Source: Methanofollis liminatans DSM 4140 (GTDB lineage Archaea; Halobacteriota; Methanomicrobia; Methanomicrobiales; Methanofollaceae). From it: a DNA stretch of 64,000 bases. The stretch is taken from positions 2,010,967 to 2,074,966 of the forward strand of contig NZ_CM001555.1 in the NCBI RefSeq assembly GCF_000275865.1. The letters are read 5' to 3'. Under the pieces are notes generated by a model. The model did no database searches and was not told the DNA's origin. It was given only the letters and a program-made list of their open reading frames with translations. Numbering within the stretch: position 1 is the stretch's first letter; each line of letters starts with the position of its first letter. A program made the position numbers and the translations under genes. Below are positions 16,158-25,114 of the stretch, piece after piece.

Positions 16158-17210
16158 TTGACTGTAAAAATCTGGCTTGGCAGCCTGGACGAACTGAATG
16201 CATGGGATGAACCGGTCTTCTGGACCCCTGAATCAGAACAAAACCCTCATCTGTTGATATCCGGGGCTTCAGGATCGGGAAAGACAGAGACCCTGAAGGT
16301 GATCTGTGAGGAACTGAATCGTCAGAATATCCCCCTGCTGATCTTTGATTTCCATGACGATTTTCTGGGGTTTGGATCGAATATTGTCAATGAAGATAAA
16401 ATCCGGATCCATCCCCTGCAGATCCTCGTCGGCGAGAAACCGAAGGATGTGGTCTATAAGGTCTCATCCATCATCAGGCACACCTTCAATGGCATCACAG
16501 ATGTCCAGGAGGGGACGTTGCGAGAGGCAATGAGGTTGTTTTACACCGATTCCGGGATCGATGATCTCAACAGACCTCTCGCGACCGAGACCCCCCTGCT
16601 GCCATTTTCGCAGTTTAAATACTATATTGAGATGACATCCTCAGAACAGCGTACGATGAACAGTCTGAAGATAAAACTGGACATCCTCTTTGATTATGAA
16701 TTGTTCCAGGCATCTGGGGATGCTGTCAATTTCGACTCGCTTCTGTCGTCATCGACAGTGTTCCAGTTGAAGAATGCTCCAAGTGACGATGTGAAACAGA
16801 TCGTTGCCGATTTGATGATCAACAAATTGATCCAGTACTCCTATCGCCTTGAAAAGACCAACACTGTACGATTGTATTGTATCCTGGATGAAGCCCACAG
16901 GATGACCTATAAGGGTTCCCCGATCGATACCCTCTTTCGGGAAGCACGGAAATATGGCATCGGTGTTATTTTAGCATCGCAGCGGGCGATCGATTTCAAT
17001 GAGACGCTTCTTGCAAATGCGGGCACGATCATCACCCTGAAACAGAATCTTGTAAAGGATGCCGGGTATATTGCGAAGAATAAATGGGCGGACAAGCAGG
17101 TCCTGCTGAATGCTCGCCCGGGGTGTGGGTTTATCAAACGGTCAAGTGAGAACCGGGCAAAGCAGATTCAGGTCGTTCCGCTCGGCGAGAGGGCGAAGAA
17201 CCAGATTTGA
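16158..17210 (+). CDS. HerA/VirB4-like DNA-translocating ATPase
   Basis: 350 residues from a TTG preceded by ggagcaag. Walker A is GASGSGKTE (residues 36-44) and Walker B is LYCILDEAH (DEAH at 244-247); EARKYGIGVILASQ is the HerA/FtsK-type helix and sensor segment, with a probable arginine finger near the end. There is no N-terminal HAS barrel, so it is a short, single-domain member. HerA-like ATPases paired with nucleases or unknown effectors are a repeated theme in defence modules. The partner here is the upstream duplicated-domain protein. GC is low for the genome, indicating transfer. Confidence 0.85.
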   Translation: MTVKIWLGSLDELNAWDEPVFWTPESEQNPHLLISGASGSGKTETLKVICEELNRQNIPLLIFDFHDDFLGFGSNIVNEDKIRIHPLQILVGEKPKDVVYKVSSIIRHTFNGITDVQEGTLREAMRLFYTDSGIDDLNRPLATETPLLPFSQFKYYIEMTSSEQRTMNSLKIKLDILFDYELFQASGDAVNFDSLLSSSTVFQLKNAPSDDVKQIVADLMINKLIQYSYRLEKTNTVRLYCILDEAHRMTYKGSPIDTLFREARKYGIGVILASQRAIDFNETLLANAGTIITLKQNLVKDAGYIAKNKWADKQVLLNARPGCGFIKRSSENRAKQIQVVPLGERAKNQI

Positions 17211-17259
17211 TCTTTTTTCAGGAGTGGGATCCAGGGAGGGTGGATGTGCAGGGTTTTGC
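17211..17259 (+). terminator. T-run terminator after the HerA-like gene
   Basis: The run cttttttc at 17213-17220 directly follows the TGA at 17210. Oligo-T tracts are the usual archaeal terminator. The next gene is convergent. Confidence 0.5.
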
Positions 17260-18081
17260 TCACCCCACCATCCCGAACCACGCCCCCCGCAGCCCGACAT
17301 TATACTGGGCGATGAAGAGGGCATCCCCGACCTCGATCGCCCCGTTCTCGTGCACGTCGGTCTGCCGGAAGAGATCAGTCCCGGCCACCGGTGCCCCCTC
17401 CAGCCCGACGACCACCCGCAGCACCCGGAGGGTGTCGGCCTGGTTCACGACGCCGTCGTCGTTGGCGTCGCCGAGGAGCACGGGAAGGACGTCGATCGTC
17501 CGTGTCGCCGTATCCTCCCCGCCGTTGACCGAGAGGGTGACGGTGTAGATGCCGGCGGCGGTATAGGTGTGCGACGGGTGCTGCACCGCCGCCGTCCCGC
17601 CGTCGCCGAAGGTCCAGGACCAGGATCTGGCGTTCGTCGAGAGGTCGGCGAACCTGACCGTCAGGGGTGCGACGCCCAGGGCGGGCGAGGCGGTGAACGC
17701 CGCGTGCGTCCCGGTGGGATCGAGGGCGCTCGCCGGGGCGGTGAGGTCCAGGCGGACGACGGCCCCGGGGGAGAACGCCAGCGTCTCGGCGGCCGCCTCC
17801 CCGTTCACGGTGAAGGCGACGGTCGCCCCGGCCGTCTCGCCGCCGATGATCAACCGCTCATCGAAAGTGCCGGCGCCGCCCATCACGCCGTCCTGGTCCA
17901 GGGTGATCTGCCCGCAGACCGCCCCGTCGATCAGGGCGGCGACGACCGTTCCGGCCGGGGCCGGAGTGCCGCCGCAGGTCACGGTCCCGTAGACCTCCTG
18001 CGGGAGGGCGGGCACGGCCGCGGCCGGGAGGGCGAGGAGGAAGAGCAGGAAGAGAAGGCAGACGGTCTTCATCTTCATCAC
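17260..18081 (-). CDS. Secreted PKD-domain protein with dockerin-like C-terminus
   Basis: 273 residues. N-terminal signal peptide (MKTVCLLFLLFLLALPAAA). A carboxypeptidase-regulatory-like or beta-sandwich part covers residues ~28-125. A PKD domain follows (PLTVRFADLSTNARSWSWTF, HTYTAAGIYTVTLSV). The C-terminus (LLGDANDDGVVNQADTLRVL, then a second GAIEVGDALFIAQY) is a dockerin-like double loop. The protein is probably displayed outside the cell and may dock to cohesin-like partners. It is the last gene of a three-gene surface operon; its ATG overlaps the preceding stop by four bases. Confidence 0.85.
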   Translation of the reverse strand: MMKMKTVCLLFLLFLLALPAAAVPALPQEVYGTVTCGGTPAPAGTVVAALIDGAVCGQITLDQDGVMGGAGTFDERLIIGGETAGATVAFTVNGEAAAETLAFSPGAVVRLDLTAPASALDPTGTHAAFTASPALGVAPLTVRFADLSTNARSWSWTFGDGGTAAVQHPSHTYTAAGIYTVTLSVNGGEDTATRTIDVLPVLLGDANDDGVVNQADTLRVLRVVVGLEGAPVAGTDLFRQTDVHENGAIEVGDALFIAQYNVGLRGAWFGMVG

Positions 18082-19922
18082 GCCCCGATGGCGGCGAGTG
18101 TGCCGTCCTCTGTCATATACAGCCAGTAACCCTTCGCCGGGAGCATCCAGCCCGCGTCGCTGTGATCGCCGCTCCCGCCCCTGATGATCGAGGTCTCGTA
18201 GGTCTGACTCTCTGCGTCAAAGCCCATCAACACCGACCAGGAATTGCCGAGGGATAGGAGGGCATCGCGTGCCGCAGTAGGTCTTGTGTCAGAGAACCCG
18301 ATCGCGTTCCACCCGACCGCAAGAGCGCGCTCGGGCGGCGCCTGCGGGGTACCGGTGGCATAGGAGAGGGGGATGTCCACATCTGCCGCCGCGTAGATCC
18401 AGTAGCCCTCCAGCGGGCGGATCCGGTCGGTGGGCTTCAGGGGGATCCAGGATCGGGTGGGGGTATCGTAGCGGAAGATCGAGTGACCTGCCGTATCCAC
18501 CCCGGCGAAGATCGCCGTGGTGTCCTTCCCGATGGAGAGGGTCTTTGGTGTGGAGACGAAGTTCCAGCCCTGGGAGAGGGGGATGGAGGTTACCGGCGGG
18601 GTGGCGGGTGAGGTCTCTGAGAGCGAGACATTCAGCCGGTAGTCGCTCCCGACGACGACGGTATCGTCACTCCTCTGAAAACTGTGGAAGAGGAGGATGT
18701 CATCAGCCCCGTCGCCGGTCGGCACCGTGCCGGTGAGGTTGACGAGCACGCTCACCTCTGTGTCGGACTGATACGCAAGGTCCCACCCGGCGATCGAGAG
18801 CTGGTGGTTCCCGACCGTCTGGTAGGTCTGGAAGTTCGGCACACCGTCGATCGCGATGTTATAGGACCAGACCGGGTCATCGATCCCGGTGGCGAAGACC
18901 AGGGAGTGGGCGGGGGGGAAGGTATAATCACGATAAGAACCTTCGAGGCGGATCTCGCCCTCAAGCCTGAATGCACCGCCGGCAACGATGTTGGCGAGCG
19001 GGGGGTCCACGTGCAGGCGCTCGATCTCGTAGTTGCCATCGAGAGAGGGGCGCGGGTGGGAGAAGCCGTAGAGTTCGAACTGTGCCGTGGCAGCGGGTTC
19101 CCCACCCGGAGCGGTGACGTTCAGGGTGTAGCGCCCCTCGGTCATGCCGGTCGAGTCCACCGGGAAATGCCAGTATCTGATGTTGTCGGTCCCAGACACC
19201 GTCACCGTCCCGTTTCGGGCCGGCGCCGTCTCCCCTTCCAGGGTGAAGGCGTAGTGCAGTTCGGTGCCCTCAGGGAGGCAGGCCGAACCCGAGACGGTGA
19301 AGGTCTCGCCGACGTCGTAACTGCCGACGGCGTCGATCCTTATCCACTGCACGGCGGGATCGAGCACCTCAAACGAGAGGCGGATGTAGGTGTCGTCGCA
19401 GTTCGGCGAGTTGAGCATATCGCAGAGGGCGGTGATGGCTTCGGAGGCGGCCAGGCTGCCGAGGTCGACACCCCACCCCCAGTCATTGACGATGCTGAAG
19501 TCTGTGGTGCTCCCCGGGGAACGAGCATAGACATCGAAGACGCCATTGGTCATCGGGTGCTGGACGACCAGATAGCACTGCCCGGCAGGAGGGGTCAGGT
19601 CGCCCGGGACGGTGTACGAGAAGGTGCCGTCGTCTCCCACGGTGGCGTTTACCCCGAGCAGGCGGTAATTTTCACCGGTTACCCAGATCTGGACCGCCTC
19701 TGGATCGTCCTCTACAACCCCGGAGACGGTGATCTGATCCCCTAAGACGACGGTGGCCTGGAGGGTATCGACTGAGATATAGGGGGACTGTATGATTGCC
19801 GACCCATTTGTCTCTTCAACCTCTTCCCATTGTGCCATCGCAGGTAGCATCATACAGCACCCGGCGATGAGTATCACATAGACGGTAATGTTTGTTTTTG
19901 ATCGCATTTTCATCTCCATCAC
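18078..19922 (-). CDS. Surface protein with signal peptide and GWNFVSTPK-type C-terminal domain
   Basis: 614 residues. An N-terminal hydrophobic segment (ITVYVILIAGCCMMLPAMA) is a signal peptide. The middle consists of beta-sandwich repeats with MTNGVFDVYARS and a cluster mentioning DDTYIRLSFEVLDP, like the central part of the upstream paralogue. The last ~170 residues (GWNFVSTPKTL, EGYWIYAA, GWNAIGFSDT, AKGYWLYMT) are nearly identical to those of the 1101-residue neighbour. There is no C-terminal membrane helix or PGF-type tail, so this domain itself may serve attachment or sorting. Starts four bases inside the upstream gene. Confidence 0.8.
   Translation of the reverse strand: MMEMKMRSKTNITVYVILIAGCCMMLPAMAQWEEVEETNGSAIIQSPYISVDTLQATVVLGDQITVSGVVEDDPEAVQIWVTGENYRLLGVNATVGDDGTFSYTVPGDLTPPAGQCYLVVQHPMTNGVFDVYARSPGSTTDFSIVNDWGWGVDLGSLAASEAITALCDMLNSPNCDDTYIRLSFEVLDPAVQWIRIDAVGSYDVGETFTVSGSACLPEGTELHYAFTLEGETAPARNGTVTVSGTDNIRYWHFPVDSTGMTEGRYTLNVTAPGGEPAATAQFELYGFSHPRPSLDGNYEIERLHVDPPLANIVAGGAFRLEGEIRLEGSYRDYTFPPAHSLVFATGIDDPVWSYNIAIDGVPNFQTYQTVGNHQLSIAGWDLAYQSDTEVSVLVNLTGTVPTGDGADDILLFHSFQRSDDTVVVGSDYRLNVSLSETSPATPPVTSIPLSQGWNFVSTPKTLSIGKDTTAIFAGVDTAGHSIFRYDTPTRSWIPLKPTDRIRPLEGYWIYAAADVDIPLSYATGTPQAPPERALAVGWNAIGFSDTRPTAARDALLSLGNSWSVLMGFDAESQTYETSIIRGGSGDHSDAGWMLPAKGYWLYMTEDGTLAAIGA
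18081..18560. repeat. Repeat copy 1: 3' end of surface gene
   Basis: Encodes the ~160-residue C-terminal domain. It matches 19922-20404 closely at DNA level (for example gatcgccgctcccgcccctgatgatcg and gaggtctcgtaggtctgact in both). The match is better than in the upstream parts of the two proteins, which suggests gene conversion or recent duplication. Confidence 0.75.
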
Positions 19923-22900
19923 GCCCCGATGGCGGCAAGGGTGCCGTTACCGGTCATATACAGCCAGTAGCCCTTCGCCGGGAGCATCCAGCCTGAATCG
20001 CTGTGATCTCCGCTCCCGCCCCTGATGATCGAGGTCTCGTAGGTCTGACTCTCGCCGTCAAAGCCCATCAGCACCGACCAGGCACTCCCGAGGGAGACGA
20101 GCGTATCACGGGCTGTGGCAGGTTCGGTGTCAGAAAAGCCGATGGCGTTCCAGCCCGTCGTCAGGGTGCGGGTTGCCGGAGCCTGTGGCGAGGCGGTGGC
20201 GTAGGTGAGGGGGATCTCCGTCGCCGTCGCCGCGTAGATCCAGTAGCCCTCGAGGGGGCGGACCGGGTCGGTGGGCTTCAGCGCCGCCCAGGCCCCGGTC
20301 AGGGTGTCGTAGCGGAGGATCGAGTGGCCGGCCGTGTCCACCCCGGCGAAGATCGCCGCGGTGTCGCTCCCGGCGGCGAGGGTCTTTGGCGTGGAGACGA
20401 AGTTCCAGCCGGAGGAGAGGAGGAACGCCGTGCTGTTGTAGGCAGGAGGCCCAACCACTGATCCTCCACCTCCACCTCCTCCGTCACCCGGGGAGGTCAG
20501 GTTGATCATGAACGCACTCCCCGGTATGGGCGTGCTGCCCCCGGCCAGCTGGGTGATGCTCTGAATGGTGACGGTTTTTAGCCCATCCACCTCAGGGACG
20601 GAGGGATCAGATGTCGGATTGATAGCATGGCACTGGGCCATGAGATATACGTCCACGTCCACACCGGCTGGATATGCGAGATCCCAACCATTGATCGTGA
20701 TTATCCCGTAATCAGATCGGGACATAACATCGTTGCCATTGACCGCAATCGTGTAACGAATCGGATCATGGAAAATAACACGTTCATACTGTAGGTTGCC
20801 GATCTGGAGTGCATCCCCCGAAGAGAACGGTGTTCCATTCTTATCTGCAGGGTTCATGGTTGCAAGGACGGTGAACAACTTCGATGAAATATCAGTCTGG
20901 AATGGCTCTGCGACAGAGGGGTACACGAATGCGCACTCGACTCCATAATCTGCCGATTCAGGATAGATCGGCTCTGATCCACCATAGAGTGTGAAATTCA
21001 AACGGTCCTGCACAGCCCCGTCCTGACTTGAGAGCGTGACAGCGTAATCGCCCCCTTCAAGGGTTTTAAGGTCCAGGCTAAATTGCCAGGGATAGTATGA
21101 GAGTGACTCTATTATGGTGGATCCCGAGGTACAAACCGCTGTACCGTTATAGGGTGTCACCGTCCATGTGAGAGGCGTTCCGACGGGATAATTGGAGTGC
21201 CCCATGAATGTGATCGTTCCGTCATCTATCCGTTCATTCTCATTTTCATTTAAAAAATTCACATCGAATCTGATGTATCTGCTCTCCTCCACATGGAATG
21301 ACACCATGGCCGCGGTATCGTCGCAGGAGGGAGAGAACACAGCATCGGTAACAGCCTGTGCTGCATCTATCGGCGAGAGCGTGGCGAGATCGGTGACCGT
21401 CCCGTCCGCCTCGATGATCCAGGAGTCGGTGAGGTTCTCGGGGTGGAGGGGCCGCACACCGAACTCGCCATCCCCCATCGGGTGCTGGGCGATCACATAG
21501 TAATCCCCTGAAAAGTTGATGGTGTCCTCGGACTGCAGGGAATATGACCACTGGCCGTCCTGATAATAAGAGAGGTTCGAGCCCTGTTCTCCCATGACCC
21601 GACAACCCTCTCCGAAGATCCACATCTGCACAGCGGGCGGATTGCCGGTCGCCTGTCCGCTGATGGAAAGAGTGCCTCCCTGACTGATGCTCACATCGTT
21701 GACCGAGGCAGAGATGAATGGCTTTTTCAGGATGATATCTGCGGTGCAATAGACGACGCCCTCAAGGTGGTCGGCGTCCACCGGCGCCCCTGTATCATCG
21801 GTAGCCGCACTCACCGCATACACCCGGCACGTCCCTTCATCCAGAAGCGGTGCAAGGACAGAGGTGTCCCATCGATATAGATATGAGTCTCCCCCTTCGA
21901 GGAGGCAGACGGTGTAATGACCGTCGGCCGCATGGGCGCTGACGTTGTCCAGTGCGATTCCCGTTGCGATGGCGATCTCTGGACTGGTCAGGAAGAGGTA
22001 TACGGCCCTGGTATCGGTATTGGTGACTGACAGCCTGATCTCGTCACCAACATAATAGACGCCGCTCCCTTCGGCGGTGAGGGTGACTGCGCCCCTTTCG
22101 ACCGTGACCGTCACCTCATCACATCTGGTGGTATCTCTCGGGTCGAGGACCTTGATCGTGAAGATCTGTCCGTCGTCGGTGGCGGTGGTGAACTCGATAG
22201 AGCGGGTGCCACCATTCGAGGAGGTGGTGAAGAAGGCAGCGGTACCGGGAACATATGCGCCGCCGACGATCGCACGCTCATTGTTGGCGAGGGTGTCAGC
22301 AGCGGGGTCAGATGCGAGCGCAAAGGCGACGTTGGTGATGGTCACACTGGGTTGACCCGGCTTGATGGTCGGGTACTGGTTGGCCGCCGCTAGGCTGGCG
22401 TTCTTGATGTACAGGTAGTAGTCCGTCTTGAAGTCGCCGGTGATGGTCACGACGAAGGGGTAGTTCCTGACGACGTTCTCCTTGTTGGAGACGATGGAGA
22501 TCTCCTTCGTGGCAACGGAGAAGATCACGACGTTGGAGTCGGTGGCGTAGTCGGCGAAGCCGGTGGGGGTGGCCCAGACGGCGTTCGTGGTGTAGGTGCC
22601 TTCCTCAAGCTGGCTGATGTCTATGTTGCGGTAGTACGTCCTCGGGGCGTTCAGCGGGAGGCCCGTAAAGTTCTGGACAAGACCTGCAGCGTCGGGAATC
22701 TCATGGATGATACCGCCGCCGGGCGTGACGATCCTGACATTCACGGTAGCGACATCCGCACTGATGAGGAAGGTGCCGACCTCGGTTGCATCGAACCTGA
22801 AGGCGATGGGCGTGTTCTTGGTCACCGTCTTGCCGGCGATAGATGCGCTGAGGTCGTTTTCGAGGCAGACGCCAAAGTATATCTCAGGATTGCGGATGTA

Positions 22901-23224
22901 GATCTTCTTTGCTGTGTCTCTCATGAGGTAATAGGTACCATAATTACCCTGCATATCGATCTGGGTCAGGTCGAGGTTTGCCGCGTTGGCGACCGGGATC
23001 GAGAAGATCATTCCCTTTGTGGGGTCGTCATCAAAATACATCGCGAGCTGATCCCCGTCCTCCGCAATTCCCGAGAGGTCGAGGTCAGCCTCATAGTCAA
23101 ACACCGTATCGCCGTTTCCAATCGCCCGGCCCGCCCCGGGCGCCGCCATGAGGCAGAGCCCGACGAGCAGGACGAGTATGGCAGTTCTCCGTTCAGGCAC
23201 CATATGCATCCGTCCTTCATGCAC
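19919..23224 (-). CDS. Large S-layer-like surface protein (DUF3821-like)
   Basis: 1101 residues from the ATG at 23224; ATGs at 23209 and 23203 are alternatives. Signal peptide RRTAILVLLVGLCLMAAPGA is followed by GNGDTVFDYEADLDLSG, which resembles the start of DUF3821 domains found in Methanomicrobiales surface proteins. Several beta-rich immunoglobulin-like repeats follow, then a glycine run (GGGGGGG near residue 915) and the GWNFVSTPKTL C-terminal domain shared with the neighbour. It is first in the surface operon. Likely exported and part of or attached to the cell envelope. Position inside a mobile block suggests surface variation as cargo. Confidence 0.82.
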   Translation of the reverse strand: MHEGRMHMVPERRTAILVLLVGLCLMAAPGAGRAIGNGDTVFDYEADLDLSGIAEDGDQLAMYFDDDPTKGMIFSIPVANAANLDLTQIDMQGNYGTYYLMRDTAKKIYIRNPEIYFGVCLENDLSASIAGKTVTKNTPIAFRFDATEVGTFLISADVATVNVRIVTPGGGIIHEIPDAAGLVQNFTGLPLNAPRTYYRNIDISQLEEGTYTTNAVWATPTGFADYATDSNVVIFSVATKEISIVSNKENVVRNYPFVVTITGDFKTDYYLYIKNASLAAANQYPTIKPGQPSVTITNVAFALASDPAADTLANNERAIVGGAYVPGTAAFFTTSSNGGTRSIEFTTATDDGQIFTIKVLDPRDTTRCDEVTVTVERGAVTLTAEGSGVYYVGDEIRLSVTNTDTRAVYLFLTSPEIAIATGIALDNVSAHAADGHYTVCLLEGGDSYLYRWDTSVLAPLLDEGTCRVYAVSAATDDTGAPVDADHLEGVVYCTADIILKKPFISASVNDVSISQGGTLSISGQATGNPPAVQMWIFGEGCRVMGEQGSNLSYYQDGQWSYSLQSEDTINFSGDYYVIAQHPMGDGEFGVRPLHPENLTDSWIIEADGTVTDLATLSPIDAAQAVTDAVFSPSCDDTAAMVSFHVEESRYIRFDVNFLNENENERIDDGTITFMGHSNYPVGTPLTWTVTPYNGTAVCTSGSTIIESLSYYPWQFSLDLKTLEGGDYAVTLSSQDGAVQDRLNFTLYGGSEPIYPESADYGVECAFVYPSVAEPFQTDISSKLFTVLATMNPADKNGTPFSSGDALQIGNLQYERVIFHDPIRYTIAVNGNDVMSRSDYGIITINGWDLAYPAGVDVDVYLMAQCHAINPTSDPSVPEVDGLKTVTIQSITQLAGGSTPIPGSAFMINLTSPGDGGGGGGGSVVGPPAYNSTAFLLSSGWNFVSTPKTLAAGSDTAAIFAGVDTAGHSILRYDTLTGAWAALKPTDPVRPLEGYWIYAATATEIPLTYATASPQAPATRTLTTGWNAIGFSDTEPATARDTLVSLGSAWSVLMGFDGESQTYETSIIRGGSGDHSDSGWMLPAKGYWLYMTGNGTLAAIGA
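19922..20404. repeat. Repeat copy 2: 3' end of large surface gene
   Basis: Partner of the repeat at 18081-18560, in the same orientation and about 1.84 kb away. The two form a substrate for homologous exchange that would delete or fuse the intervening surface gene. Confidence 0.75.
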
Positions 23225-23437
23225 GGGACAGATCGGCCAATCGAAAATACGGTGGGGGATCCGGGGAGATGGCGGGCCGGAGTGTTCTCCGGGCCCGCCG
23301 GGGGTTTTCTCCCGTGCGCAGGGGATAATTATCTGCCCCCATCCATAAAGGTGTCGTTATGGAAGGAGAGATCGGTCCCTTCACTTTCACCCCGCACGCG
23401 GCCCGCCCCTATATACCCTCCCGATCACCCCTTCACC
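23225..23437. promoter_or_regulatory. Divergent region between surface operon and orc1/cdc6
   Basis: About 210 bases. Ccctatataccc at 23407-23418 places a TATA box about 25 bases before the ATG at 23438, which suggests a nearly leaderless orc1/cdc6 mRNA. Toward the surface operon, ggataattatctgc (about 23321) is the only A/T-rich candidate. Confidence 0.55.
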
Positions 23438-24616
23438 ATGAAACATCCCTCCCTCATGAGCGACCAGACGCTCTTTCGCGACCCGGCAATCTTCGAGACC
23501 ACCCACCTCCCCGAGGTCTTCAACTACCGCGACGCCCAGATGAACGACCTCGCCTTCGCCCTGCGGCCGGCCGTCCGGGGTTTTTCGCCGTTGAACACGG
23601 TGCTCCGGGGGCCGCCGGGCACCGGGAAGACCACGGCCGTCCGCCGGATCTTTGCCGAGGTGCGGGAGGTGACGCAGCGGGTCGTGCCGGTGCTCATCTC
23701 CTGCCAGACCGAACAGGCGCCCAATGCGATCTACAGCCAGATCTTTCGCGCCATCTTCGGCCATATGCCGCCCAGGTCAGGGGTTGCGAACGAGCGGATC
23801 CTGGAAAAGATCGCCCTGCGCCTGATCGAGCGCAAGGCGGCGCTCGTGGTCTGCCTGGACGACGCACACTACCTCATCCCGGACGGGACGCTGAACCGTG
23901 TGCTCTCGGCGATCCTCAGGATGTACGAGGCATGGCCGGGCACCCACACCGGGGTGTTTCTGACCATATCCGACCTGAGCACCGATTTTACCCGGACGCT
24001 CAACCCGGCGACGCTCTCGGTGCTCCACGCCGCGAACGTGTATTTCATGCCCTATGGAGCGGAGGAGATCCGGGAGATCCTCCTCGACCGGATCAGGGTG
24101 GGGCTGTACCCGGGGGTGGTGCCGCCGGCGGCGCTGGACTATCTGGTGGAGCGGACATACGCCTGCTGCGATCTCCGGATGGGGCTGGACCTGGTGAAGC
24201 GGGCGGCCACGACGGCCGAGCGGGAGGCGCGGACCGAGGTGACGGTGGAGGACCTGGCGGCGGCGTTTCAGATCTCCCGGCACCTGGAGGTGGCGACGGT
24301 GGTGGGCACGCTCTCTTCGGGCGAGCGGGCGGTGCTCGATGCGGTGCTGGCGGTGGAGAACGAGGGGCCGGAGCAGGTGATAGCGAAGCAGGTGTACGAG
24401 CGCCTCGGCGAGAGGGAGCATGTCAGTTATACGGTGTTTCATGAGCGGTTGCGGAAACTGGAGCACCTGCGCCTGCTGGACCTGACGGTGCGGCAGGAGA
24501 AGGGGAGGAGGCGGGAGATTTTTGTGCGGGAGGGGGTGGAGGAGGTGCTCCAGGGCCCGGCAGGTTCATCGGGGGCGAATCGATGTGCAGGAGTGTGTGA
24601 CGATGAAAAATGGTGA
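23438..24616 (+). CDS. Orc1/Cdc6-like replication initiator (AAA+)
   Basis: 392 residues. Walker A LRGPPGTGKTTAVRRIF (residues ~50-66), Walker B LVVCLDDAHYL (~137-147), sensor-1-like LTISDLS, and a C-terminal winged helix (VYERLGEREHVSYTVFHERL, LEHLRLLDL). Orc1/Cdc6 proteins bind origin repeats and load MCM. I place the start at 23438; the frame is open upstream for 735 bases but that stretch lies opposite the surface gene. The last ~16 residues (from SSGANRCAG) are encoded by a 54-base repeat, so the native C-terminus may have been changed. On a mobile block this is probably the element's own initiator or an extra copy. Confidence 0.85.
   Translation: MKHPSLMSDQTLFRDPAIFETTHLPEVFNYRDAQMNDLAFALRPAVRGFSPLNTVLRGPPGTGKTTAVRRIFAEVREVTQRVVPVLISCQTEQAPNAIYSQIFRAIFGHMPPRSGVANERILEKIALRLIERKAALVVCLDDAHYLIPDGTLNRVLSAILRMYEAWPGTHTGVFLTISDLSTDFTRTLNPATLSVLHAANVYFMPYGAEEIREILLDRIRVGLYPGVVPPAALDYLVERTYACCDLRMGLDLVKRAATTAEREARTEVTVEDLAAAFQISRHLEVATVVGTLSSGERAVLDAVLAVENEGPEQVIAKQVYERLGEREHVSYTVFHERLRKLEHLRLLDLTVRQEKGRRREIFVREGVEEVLQGPAGSSGANRCAGVCDDEKW
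24559..24612 (+). repeat. 54-base direct repeat, copy 1
   Basis: Matches 26031-26084 with two mismatches. It covers the end of the orc1/cdc6-like gene and the start of the small gene at 24603. CATCG ... CGATG inside it forms a short hairpin. Confidence 0.8.
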
Positions 24617-24749
24617 GGTGAAGGTGGCGGGGGTGATCACGGTCGATCTCTCGCGGGAGTTCTGGGAGTCGACGTCGATCGCCTCGACCGAGGGGGATGT
24701 ATCGGTGCCGGGGAGGGAGGAGATCACGATCGGGGTAACGAGACGGTGA
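24603..24749 (+). CDS. Shortened copy of the small protein at 26075
   Basis: 48 residues (MKNGEVKV ... VITVDLSREF ... SIASTEGDVSVPGREEITIGV). It aligns with the 59-residue protein at 26075-26254 but lacks about four residues before VITVDLSREF and about six before the SIAST segment, all in-frame losses. It overlaps the orc1/cdc6-like stop. Probably a decaying duplicate. Family unknown. Confidence 0.55.
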   Translation: MKNGEVKVAGVITVDLSREFWESTSIASTEGDVSVPGREEITIGVTRR

Positions 24750-24753
24750 ACCT

Positions 24754-25053
24754 ATGGGATCGGGTGATCCTCCAGATGGTCCGGACCCGGGGAAAGAAGG
24801 GGCCCGGTTTCTTGCATGGGTGAAGAAAAGAGGTTCGATGGTTCGCTTCAAGGACTGCCATAAAAAACATCTCCAGTCCGGTTTTGATGCGCATTCATTT
24901 GTCCGGTCTCTAGGATCCCCCTTTATTGAGAAGTACGCCTGGCGGGGAGAGGCGGTTCTGAAACTTGAGGATCTCCCCTGGGCCGACCGCTGGATGATCT
25001 GGTATGGCGAAGAGGTGCCCCATCATCGGCACTGGCAGCAACTGAAAAAATAA
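24754..25053 (+). CDS. Small hypothetical protein
   Basis: 99 residues; the better part begins near ARFLAWVKKRGSMVRFKDC and continues with a Trp-rich C-terminus (YAWRGEAVLKLEDLPWADRW). It might be an HTH-like or partner-binding domain, but I recognise no family. Follows the short duplicate by four bases and is followed by an A/T-rich promoter-like region (25055-25080). Confidence 0.5.
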   Translation: MGSGDPPDGPDPGKEGARFLAWVKKRGSMVRFKDCHKKHLQSGFDAHSFVRSLGSPFIEKYAWRGEAVLKLEDLPWADRWMIWYGEEVPHHRHWQQLKK

Positions 25054-25114
25054 TTTCAATAATAGAAAATATTTTTATTGTTTGGGGAGCAGGTATGATG
25101 GATATGTGGTTACT

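Noticed and set aside
22703-23437. 245-codon N-terminal extension of the Orc1/Cdc6-like frame
   Set aside because: Most of it is antisense to the large surface gene, and a TATA box sits 25 bases before the internal ATG at 23438.
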